Shown: positions 57,427 through 64,000 of the stretch, piece by piece
Layout of the letters: each line of letters starts with the position of its first letter
Position numbering within the stretch: position 1 is the first letter of the stretch
Notes under the pieces: model-generated
Databases searched by the model: none
The model's input: the letters and a program-made list of their open reading frames with translations, nothing else
Told to the model about the DNA's origin: nothing
DNA from: Neoaquamicrobium sediminum
GTDB lineage: Bacteria; Pseudomonadota; Alphaproteobacteria; Rhizobiales; Rhizobiaceae
Length of the DNA stretch: 64,000 nt
NCBI RefSeq assembly: GCF_013240295.1
Contig: NZ_JABETK010000002.1
Coordinates: forward strand, 124,001 to 188,000
Reading direction: 5' to 3'
Program-made: the position numbers and the translations under genes

Positions 57427-58659
57427 ATGTTGAAGTTGCATGACGAGTTGATCACCGAACTCTCGAATTCGCTCACCACACAGAATTACAATCCCGTGGT
57501 CGTGGCGAACCACCGTCTCTACGCCCGCGCGTTTCTCGATTATCTGGCCGAGTGCGATATACAGGTCGAGACTGTGACGCCGCAGCAGGTCGATCAGTAT
57601 TTTGGCTATGCGGTTCAGGATTTTGAGATCCAGTACGGTCGGCCTCCCAGTGCGCGTTGGCACATGTTGCCCCGCACCGCGATCGCCAAGCTCCTCCGGC
57701 TTGCTCAAGGCAATTGGCCCCCGGACGCAGAAATGATCGGTCCCGATGACGAGCATCGACATGAAATTTGCCGCGAATACGAGGCATGGCTGCGCGAGGA
57801 GCGCGGTTTGGCAAGCGCGTCCATTGCGGCGCTGATGTGGGAGGCGCGAAACTTCCTGCGATGGCAGTTCGACCGGGCCGGTGCCGCCAGCCTCGAAACG
57901 TTGAGCATCGTGGACATCGATCTCTACATGGACATGCGCGCGCCTGGTTTACGGCGCAAATCATTGGCCGATGTCGCTGAGCGTCTCCGTTCGGTGGTTC
58001 GCCATCTGCATCGGACGGGTCGCATCCCGACCGATCTGACGCCACACATCATCGGCCCCATGCTCTATGCCTACGAAGATGTGCCGTCGACGCTGGAAAG
58101 GAGCCAAATCGCCGCGGTTCTGGCGACAACGCAGGAGGACAGATCGCCACGCGGACTACGCGATTATGCGATACTTCAGCTGCTTGCCACGTATGGGCTG
58201 CGCGAAGGTGAGATATGCCGCCTTCGGCTCGATGACGTGGACTGGCGCGCAGAATCCCTCCGGATCTGCCACACCAAGACCAACGCGTACTCGTACATGC
58301 CGCTAATGGTGACTGTTGGTGAAGCGCTGCTGGATTATCTGCGCCTTGGGCGGCCCCAGGTTGAAGTGCGGGAAATCTTCGTCCGATCCTGCGCACCCTA
58401 TATCGCAATGACGAACCTGTACGGCATGATCCGCGGTCGGTTGGCCGCCGCAGGCGTAGTGCCAGCAGGAAAGCGGGGGCCGCATGTCTTCCGCCACGCA
58501 CGTGCGGTCGAAATGCTGCGGGCATCGGTCCCGCAAAAGATCATCGGCGACGTGCTCGGGCATCGATCCACCGAATCCACCAATACTTATCTCAAACTGG
58601 CAACAGATGATCTCCGAGCCGTGGCACTCGAGGTGCCTGGAATGGAGGTGCTGTCATGA
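57427..58659 (+). CDS. ritA: RIT tyrosine recombinase A
   Basis: Start ATG 57427 (MLKLHDELITELSNSL) with a GAGGAGG box; 410 residues. N-terminal SAM-like core-binding domains, then the catalytic domain: Arg in YGLREGEICRLRLDD, Lys in HTKTNAYSYMP, HVFRHARAV, and LGHRSTESTNTYLK with the nucleophilic Tyr. It overlaps ritB by ATGA. Acts with RitB and RitC in integration and excision of the element; individual roles are unknown. Confidence 0.9.
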   Translation: MLKLHDELITELSNSLTTQNYNPVVVANHRLYARAFLDYLAECDIQVETVTPQQVDQYFGYAVQDFEIQYGRPPSARWHMLPRTAIAKLLRLAQGNWPPDAEMIGPDDEHRHEICREYEAWLREERGLASASIAALMWEARNFLRWQFDRAGAASLETLSIVDIDLYMDMRAPGLRRKSLADVAERLRSVVRHLHRTGRIPTDLTPHIIGPMLYAYEDVPSTLERSQIAAVLATTQEDRSPRGLRDYAILQLLATYGLREGEICRLRLDDVDWRAESLRICHTKTNAYSYMPLMVTVGEALLDYLRLGRPQVEVREIFVRSCAPYIAMTNLYGMIRGRLAAAGVVPAGKRGPHVFRHARAVEMLRASVPQKIIGDVLGHRSTESTNTYLKLATDDLRAVALEVPGMEVLS

Positions 58660-60010
58660 GCGCCTGGCACGATCCCGATCGCACCGTCGTCGACGCCTTC
58701 CTGGTAAAATCGCAGTTCCGGCCGGGAAGCGTACCGACATATCGCTGGTTCCTTTGCACCTTCGAAGATGTTGCCCGCCGGCATCCGGCGGTGGACCGGC
58801 AGATGCTCGACGCCTGGCTGAAGGAGATGCAAAAACGTTGGCGATTGTCGACGCTGCTCAATCAGGTCTGCATTGTCGACCGCTTCCTCGACCACCTCGT
58901 CGAAATCGGGCTGATCGCCGACAACCCTGTTGCTGCACTTCGCCGTCGGTACAACGTCAAGCAAAGCAAGCCGATCTGGCGGGCCTTGGCTTCCCGAATC
59001 CCGACGAATCCTTGGCCGCGTTACGACGGCCTGCGCCCTTCGGCAGCGTGCTGGGTGACTTCATGCAAGACCATGTCATGCTGATGCGCAGCCGGGGATA
59101 TCAATATGAAGCGCAGGCTCACTGGCTGCTGCGGTTCGATCGGTTCCTTCAGGCCCGTCCCGACCTCGCGGAGCAACCACTTGAGGCAATGATTGCGAGC
59201 TGGGCGGCTGCCAAGCCGACCCGCAACCACGCGGCTGAATGCCAGAAGCTGGCGCGCATCCTGACCAAGGCGCGGTTCCGCCTCGATCCGACTATCCCGC
59301 CAAAGCGCTTCAATCCCCGGCCAGAGCGGGAAGTAGCGCGGGAGCATCGGCAACCGCATATCTTCAGCCCGGCTGACGTTCGGCGTATGCTCGATACCGC
59401 ACGGACTTATCCGTCGCCGGACGCTCCGCTGCGGCCGTTGACCCTCTACACCATGATCATGCTGGCCTATTGTGCCGGGCTACGGCGAAGCGAGCTGGCA
59501 TGGCTCGATCTTGGTGACGTGGACCTGCAATCAAGCACGATCACGATCCGGGAAACGAAGTTCTACAAGACCAGGATCTTGCCTCTATCCGACAGTGTCG
59601 CGGTCGAACTGCGCGCGTACATCGATGCGAGGCGGCGCGCTGGCGGCCCACAGAACCCGAAATCAGGGCTGTTCTGGCATGCCCACTTAAATGACCGCTA
59701 CAGGCCCGAGGCGGTTACGACAATGATTACCAACGTCATGCGCCGTGCTGGGCTCAAGCCCGCTTCGGGCCGGACCGGGCCGCGGGTCCATGACCTTCGT
59801 CACTCGATGGTGGTGAACCGCATCCTCCAGTGGTACCGGTCCGGCATTAACCCTCAGGAAAAACTGCACTTCCTCTCGACCTACATGGGGCACCGGGATC
59901 TCCACTCCACGCTGGTCTACATCACCGTCACGCAGGATCTGTTGCAGGAAGCCAGTGAACGGTTCCGCGCGCTCGGCGCCCCGTGCCTTGTCACGGAGGC
60001 GCGGCCATGA
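58656..60010 (+). pseudogene. ritB: RIT tyrosine recombinase B, one frame break
   Basis: The first frame gives MSAWHDPDRTVVDAFLVKSQ and AALRRRYNVKQSKPIWRALAS; near the C3 run 58993-58995 it switches to PNPDESLAALRRPAPFGSVLGD and continues to the end. One missing C restores about 450 residues. The catalytic domain is complete: AGLRRSELAWLDL, ETKFYKTRILPL, HDLRHSMVV, MGHRDLHSTLVYITV with Tyr. The stop overlaps ritC by ATGA. It may be intact in reality. Confidence 0.88.
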
Positions 60011-61011
60011 GGAAAGGCAATCCATTGCCCGCGTTGTTGCGGGCGTTCTTCCAGGAGTGGCTGGCCGAGCAGCGCAGCGCGTCAATCCACACGATCCGCT
60101 CTTATCGCGACACCTGGCGGCTGCTGCTTCGGTTCGTCGCGGAGCGAAAAGGCTGCGGGGTCGCGCGGCTGACGCTCACCGACGTCTCGGCCGGCGAGGT
60201 GCGCGCGTTCCTTCATCATACCGAGCATGGCCGCAAGACCACGATCGGCACGCGGAACTGCCGACTGGCCGCCATCCGCAGCTTCTTCAGCTTCGTGGCG
60301 GACAAGAATCCGGAATACATCGCGCAGTGCTCAGAGGTCCTGGCTGTTCCGTTGAAGCGGGAGCCCACCTCCGCGCCGTGCTACCTCGAGCCCGAGGAGG
60401 TCGAGGCCATCCTCGCCCAGCCCAACCGATCGACACTCGAAGGGCTGCGCGACCATGTACTGCTCTCGTTCCTCTATAACAGTGGCGCGCGAATCCAAGA
60501 GGCGCTTGACCTCTGTCCCGAAGCAATCCGGTTCGATGCACCGAACTTCGTGCGTCTTTACGGCAAGGGGCGCAAGGAACGCATCTGCCCGCTCTGGCCA
60601 GAAACCGTGGCATTGCTCAGGAAGCTACTGGAGCGACAGCCGCGTGCGCCCGATGAGCGGATCTTCGTCAATCGATACGGTGAACCGCTAGGGGCGTCAG
60701 GGGTGCGGTTCAAGCTCAACGCCTACGTGGAACAAGCCGCGAAATCGACGCTGACCCTCCAGTCAAAACACGTTACGCCTCACAGCTTCCGGCACGCGAC
60801 CGCCGTCCACCTCGTTGCCGCCGGGGTCGATATCACCGTCATCCGCAGTTGGCTCGGGCACGTCAGTCTCGATACGACCAATCACTATGCTCAGGCCAAT
60901 CTGGAGACCAAACGAAAGGCGCTGGAACAGGTTGGCGCCCCGGCGGCGAGCAACGTGCCACCTTCGTGGAAGCGAGATGCCAATCTGATGGGATGGCTCG
61001 ACACCCTATAG
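60007..61011 (+). CDS. ritC: RIT tyrosine recombinase C
   Basis: Start ATG 60007 (MRKGNPLPALLRAFFQEWLAEQ); 334 residues. Motifs: Arg in NSGARIQEALDLCPE, Lys in YGKGRKERICPLW, HSFRHATAVHLV, LGHVSLDTTNHYAQ with Tyr. Compact XerD-like layout. Third gene of the trio. Confidence 0.92.
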   Translation: MRKGNPLPALLRAFFQEWLAEQRSASIHTIRSYRDTWRLLLRFVAERKGCGVARLTLTDVSAGEVRAFLHHTEHGRKTTIGTRNCRLAAIRSFFSFVADKNPEYIAQCSEVLAVPLKREPTSAPCYLEPEEVEAILAQPNRSTLEGLRDHVLLSFLYNSGARIQEALDLCPEAIRFDAPNFVRLYGKGRKERICPLWPETVALLRKLLERQPRAPDERIFVNRYGEPLGASGVRFKLNAYVEQAAKSTLTLQSKHVTPHSFRHATAVHLVAAGVDITVIRSWLGHVSLDTTNHYAQANLETKRKALEQVGAPAASNVPPSWKRDANLMGWLDTL

Positions 61012-61056
61012 AATAATGTGAAGGACGTGGCGAAATGTTCCGCAGCTTTGCAGGAC

Positions 61057-61101
61057 TACGCCGCGTTCCTCCGCATTACCGCTTCCTCGCGATAAGCCAT
61101 C
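61057..61101. repeat. RIT terminal inverted repeat, right
   Basis: Reverse complement of 57291-57335 with a single mismatch; it ends in GCCATC at the rejoining point of the interrupted helicase gene. Confidence 0.9.
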
Positions 61102-61848
61102 ATCCATAACCATCTCGACGCCGCGATGCAGGCCGCCAACATCACCGGCGATAGCGGCACCCTGAACCGTCAGGCGAAGTCGGCCGCGCGTTCTGCATTC
61201 GAAAGCGCCAAGCAGCGGTTCTTCGGTCATCTGCTGACCAGCATGAAGACCCCGACGCTGATCCGCTCGATCGAGCAGGACCTGGCCGACGGGCACAGCG
61301 CCGTCATTCAGATCGTCTCGACCGGCGAGGCACTGATGGAGCGCCGACTGGCCGAGATTCCGACCGAGGAATGGAACGACGTGCGTGTCGACATCACGCC
61401 GCGGGAATATGTCCTCGACTATCTCGCCCATTCCTTCCCGGTGCAGCTCTACGAGCCGTTCTCCGACAGCGAGGGCAATCTGTCGTCGCGGCCAGTCTTC
61501 CGGGGGACGGTCAGCCCGTCGAGAGCAGGGAGGCCGTCGCCCGCCGTGACGAGCTGATCGAACGGCTCGCGTCGCTAGAACCCGTTCCCGGCGCCCTCGA
61601 CCAGATCGTCCAGCGCTTTGGCTCCGATGTCGTCGCCGAGGTCACCGGCCGTTCACGGCGCGTTGTGCGCAAGGGCGATCGCCTTGCCGTCGAGAATCGG
61701 GCGGGCTCGGCCAATCTCGCCGAGGCCGCCGCCTTCATGGACGACCAGAAGCGCATCCTGGTCTTCTCGGATGCGGGCGGTACGGGGCGCAGCTATCACG
61801 CCGATCTTGGCGCGAAGAACCAGCGCCTGCGTATCCACTATCTGCTTT
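61102..61848 (+). pseudogene. Strawberry-notch helicase, internal part, frameshifted and cut by a second element
   Basis: Resumes in frame with IHNHLDAAMQAANITGDSGTL, NRQAKSAARSAFESAKQRFF and STGEALMERRLAEIPTEEWNDV, continuing the gene interrupted at 57270. At a G5 run 61502-61506 the frame breaks and resumes as DGQPVESREAVARRDELIERL, then FSDAGGTGRSYHADLGAKNQRLRIHYLL. That last phrase is the start of the conserved helicase C-terminal core, normally followed by EPGW and a long C-terminus. Sequence after about 61846 belongs to another mobile element, so the C-terminus is displaced to the right of the window or lost. Confidence 0.85.
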
Positions 61849-61936
61849 TGACGTATTCCTCGTTGGATATCCTTAGCGCGGTACGGCCGCAGAGTCGACG
61901 GTTACGGGAGACTTGGCCGCGACACTTACGGCCGGG

Positions 61937-61995
61937 ATCGGCTGCTGCTGTGTTGGCGGAGGGCGTAGCCCGGAGCCAACACAGCAGCAGCCGAT
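61937..61995. repeat. Perfect 21-bp inverted repeat near the left end of the second element
   Basis: Arms 61937-61957 and 61975-61995 are exact reverse complements. The 17-base loop contains a nested GGGC-GTA-GCCC. The loop plus one flank base gives, in reverse, CGGGCTACGCCCTCC, the same 15-mer as in the IS21 hairpin at 21948-22012. Confidence 0.85.
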
Positions 61996-62050
61996 GGCCT
62001 TTCAAATTCTGGGGTGCAGGGGGTTGCGGGAGCGAGCCTTATGGAGATCC

Positions 62051-63304
62051 TCAACTTGTCGCGGGCCGGACGGCGCGGTTGAGAGCAGCATAGTTTCGAG
62101 CCGCCCTGTTGAGATAGTATCGCAAGCTACGCCAGTCGGAATGCCCAAGTTCTTCTGCGGCGTCGATCAAGATCTGGTGGTCATCGAACAGGATGTCGGA
62201 ACTCCCCTTTGCCAATGCATACAGCCGGAAGACGACTTCCTCCGCAAAGCAGGCACGCAATCGATGGCCGCTACCCCGAACGTCAGCCACGACGAAGGCA
62301 TCCTTGACGATATCTCCGACTGCCTTGGCGGTTAATCCATCTTTGGTTTTCAGCGACAGCCACAAATATCCGTGAAACACCGGCCCGGAAGACTGCACCT
62401 TGGCGCGTTCCGACCATATAAAGTCGAGGGTCTGGTGGAGTAGTTGAAACGGCACCTTGATTTCGCGGGTCTTTCCGCCCTTCTCTATGATCTCTGCGGT
62501 GACGAATGTGCGGCCGCTCTGACGGAAGCGTTCCACCGCGCCGCGCATCTCCGTACGAGATTTCGATGATGTGCCTGCGCGCGTAAAATGTTCGTTGGGC
62601 GCGAGAATGCCCTCGGCGACCAGCGACGCCCGCAAGCGTTCGATCGTCAACGAGGCAACGCCCGCACGACGTAAGCCCACGTCTCGCATCCAGCGTGCGA
62701 TCAGCCAGTTCCTCGCGGCGAGATAGGGATTATCCGGACTGGAAAGCACATCCAGCACCTGTTCGACCGCATCATCCGACGGCGTCGGGCGGCCACCGTT
62801 TTTGGCTTTTGCGCTATAACCGAACGTCACCTTGCCTGTGCTGGGGTCAGATAAACGGGCATCCAGACGCGCAACATAGTTTGCCGCGCGCCATTCCTCA
62901 TGGCCCTGCGAGTAGCTGTGTTCCTGAAGCAGGTAACGATGGAAGCGTGAGATTACGTCGAGGCAGCGCGACAGGCGGCGACGCGTTCTGGCTCCCGGGT
63001 TTCCGAGCCTCAGACGTTCGAGTTCCGTTCCTGTCCAGCTGACAATCGAGTCGAGGCTTATGCTGCTCGTCGCGGGTTGCCCGAGTACGAAGTCCCACCA
63101 GGCGCAGAGAATATAAGCCTCATCTTCAATACTTCCCGGCGCCAGATGGCGCTGAACGGCCTGGGCGCGCAAATAGTCGAAGATCGGTTCGACCAACGCC
63201 CCGCCAGGATCGAGAACGAGCGGGAATCGCGGTAGACGATGCTTTTGCAGCACAAAGTCTTCGGATGCCCGCACGATCCTGGTACGGCCTAAGCTGGCCT
63301 TCAT
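62051..63304 (-). CDS. Tyrosine recombinase of the second element
   Basis: A 417-residue site-specific recombinase. The N-terminal part is a core-binding domain (LVEPIFDYLRAQAVQRHLAPGS); catalytic residues are Arg in RDVGLRRAGVASLTI, Lys in EKGGKTREIKVPF, GHRLRACFAEEVVFRL (His-x-x-Arg form GSGHRLR) and LGHSDWRSLRYYLNRA with the Tyr. It overlaps the upstream coiled-coil gene by four bases. It probably acts with the second recombinase at the right edge. The protein ends only about 55 bases from the large hairpin. Confidence 0.88.
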   Translation of the reverse strand: MKASLGRTRIVRASEDFVLQKHRLPRFPLVLDPGGALVEPIFDYLRAQAVQRHLAPGSIEDEAYILCAWWDFVLGQPATSSISLDSIVSWTGTELERLRLGNPGARTRRRLSRCLDVISRFHRYLLQEHSYSQGHEEWRAANYVARLDARLSDPSTGKVTFGYSAKAKNGGRPTPSDDAVEQVLDVLSSPDNPYLAARNWLIARWMRDVGLRRAGVASLTIERLRASLVAEGILAPNEHFTRAGTSSKSRTEMRGAVERFRQSGRTFVTAEIIEKGGKTREIKVPFQLLHQTLDFIWSERAKVQSSGPVFHGYLWLSLKTKDGLTAKAVGDIVKDAFVVADVRGSGHRLRACFAEEVVFRLYALAKGSSDILFDDHQILIDAAEELGHSDWRSLRYYLNRAARNYAALNRAVRPATS

Positions 63305-63743
63305 CGGATCGGCACAATGCGGGCGAGCTCGGATCGCGCTTCCGCAAGTTGGGCCTGGGCGATCTCCTTCAACTGTCGCTCACGGGTCAGAGCTTGTCCC
63401 ATAAGTCGGTGCTCGCTGGAGAGGACAGCCATTTGCTGGGCGAGCGCCTGGACCTCTCGTTTCAGAGACTGAAGTTCCGTGCCCGGTCGTTGTACGGGTT
63501 TCAAGAGCTTGGCCGCAACCGTATCAAAACGCGCGCGCAATTCTGGATAATGACCGGACGGGGCCGGAGCTGCCAAATTGGGATTCGACCAGGCGGTGAG
63601 CCCCGTTCCATATCGACCCAACGGGCAAGTTCTGCTGGCCCGCGTGGGCAATATTCTCCCTCCGGAAGGCCTCCCTTCGCAGCCCAGGATTCGAGCAATT
63701 CAACTTTGCGCTGAAAGGATTCCCTGGCAGCAGATGGTTTCAT
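63301..63743 (-). pseudogene. Small coiled-coil accessory protein of the second element, one frame break
   Basis: The first frame from ATG 63743 gives MKPSAARESFQRKVELLESW and GPAELARWVDMERG, resembling a small helix-turn-helix; near a C4/G4 run (63601-63604) it switches to LTAWSNPNLAAPAPSGHYPELRARF, followed by a clear coiled coil (LQSLKREVQALAQQMAVLSS; LTRERQLKEIAQAQLAEARSEL). One missing base restores about 147 residues. It resembles the TnpC/DUF6262-like helical partners found beside paired tyrosine recombinases. Start and stop overlap both neighbours. Confidence 0.75.
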
Positions 63744-64000
63744 TTCTGATCGACTCCATGGAAACGGGCCAGGTGATCTTCGGCCGCTTGCCGTCTTTCG
63801 GCCATCCTGGCTGCCAGCACTGTTCCCGGGCACATGAGGCAAGCGCTATTGGCGCTTTCTATCACCTTTTCCCAGTATCTCCTGTTCTCGGCCAACTGCA
63901 CATTGTGCGGGCATCCGGCGCAGATCAGATCTTCAGCGTACCGTAAATCGGGACCTTGGCGTCGTTGTGCCTCCGGATTCTTTCTTCGGGCCGCAATCAC
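63740..64000 (-). CDS. Tyrosine recombinase, C-terminal end only (5' part beyond the window)
   Basis: Eighty-six codons open to the window edge. A Cys-rich motif, CAGCPHNVQ followed 22 residues later by CLMCPG, and a helical end (RRQAAEDHLARFHGVDQK) resemble the C-terminal metal-binding tail of large Tn554 TnpB/Gin-type recombinases. No catalytic residues are inside the visible part, so the assignment rests on this tail and on gene order. Its stop overlaps the next start (ATGA). Confidence 0.55.
   Translation of the reverse strand: MIAARRKNPEAQRRQGPDLRYAEDLICAGCPHNVQLAENRRYWEKVIESANSACLMCPGTVLAARMAERRQAAEDHLARFHGVDQK

Larger units (their letters stand above)
57271..61101 (+). mobile_element. 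RIT element (recombinase in trio)
   Basis: About 3.83 kb containing three overlapping tyrosine recombinase genes and bounded by a 45-bp inverted repeat with one mismatch (57291-57335 and 61057-61101). CCATC is found at both junctions (57266-57270 and 61097-61101); removing the segment plus one copy rejoins the helicase gene in frame as FSIIHNHLDAA. The trio, coupled by ATGA overlaps, is the defining feature of RIT elements. Its insertion interrupts the methylase-helicase gene. Confidence 0.9.
61846..64000 (-). mobile_element. Second tyrosine-recombinase transposon, partial (runs off the right edge)
   Basis: From the abrupt end of helicase similarity at about 61846 to the window edge. It contains, leftward, the end of one recombinase, a small coiled-coil protein, and a 417-residue recombinase, all coupled by four-base overlaps. 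The layout of recombinase-small helical protein-recombinase recalls Tn554-like and related multi-recombinase elements. The non-coding left end holds a large perfect hairpin. Left border is judged from gene similarity only. Confidence 0.75.

Overview
The window looks like a chromosomal segment of a GC-rich alphaproteobacterium, most likely of the order Hyphomicrobiales (Rhizobiales). The best clues are a Brucella/Rhizobium-type porin with its hallmark N-terminus (7500-8525), alphaproteobacterial LexA-box spacing, and an imuA-imuB-dnaE2 cassette. No rRNA, complete tRNA or CRISPR array is visible.

Positions 1-17477 are ordinary chromosome. They hold a leucine/isovalerate catabolism operon under a TetR regulator (mccB-like, flavodoxin-fold oxidoreductase, isovaleryl-CoA dehydrogenase), a MarR-GNAT fusion, an aminotransferase, a frameshifted serine hydrolase, the porin, two different nucleotide-sugar dehydrogenases, and a five-gene AraC-linked catabolic operon with a DddP-like M24 protein. 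From 17759 to 22982 a polysaccharide-type locus is decaying: a coiled-coil/P-loop gene and a glycosyltransferase fragment are separated by an IS21-family element.

At 23042 a 47-bp fragment of a tRNA-Arg 3' half lies beside a P4-type integrase. This marks one end of an integrated element that fills the rest of the window; its other end is not seen. Cargo from left to right is: an AbiEi-type antitoxin without its toxin; a long leftward defence operon (ribbon-helix-helix regulator, C5 methyltransferase, Eco29kI-like GIY-YIG nuclease, Vsr split by an IS66 element, MORC/MutL-like GHKL ATPase, Mrr-type nuclease-helicase, an unknown protein, PIN-like nuclease); a rightward LexA-box imuA-imuB-dnaE2 mutasome; a second leftward defence-like operon (DUF6361, HKD nuclease, SF2 helicase); and a GGDEF/EAL protein. 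Then comes the element backbone: ArdC, DUF5983, a large ParB, small proteins, and a methyltransferase-Strawberry-notch helicase. That last gene is broken by a three-recombinase (RIT) element and again by a second tyrosine-recombinase element that runs off the right edge.

The two leftward defence-like operons use overlapping stop/start codons almost throughout, so each is probably one translationally coupled unit. Three backbone genes carry related 80-95 nt leaders. Three CCGCGG sites, the Eco29kI specificity, sit at exact 10-bp spacing over the start of the restriction operon.

Caution: at least 16 single-base frame breaks, mostly in short homopolymers and mostly in otherwise well-conserved genes, suggest residual assembly indels. 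Genes I label frameshifted may be intact in the living cell; the insertions by IS21, IS66, RIT and the right-edge element are real structural breaks.
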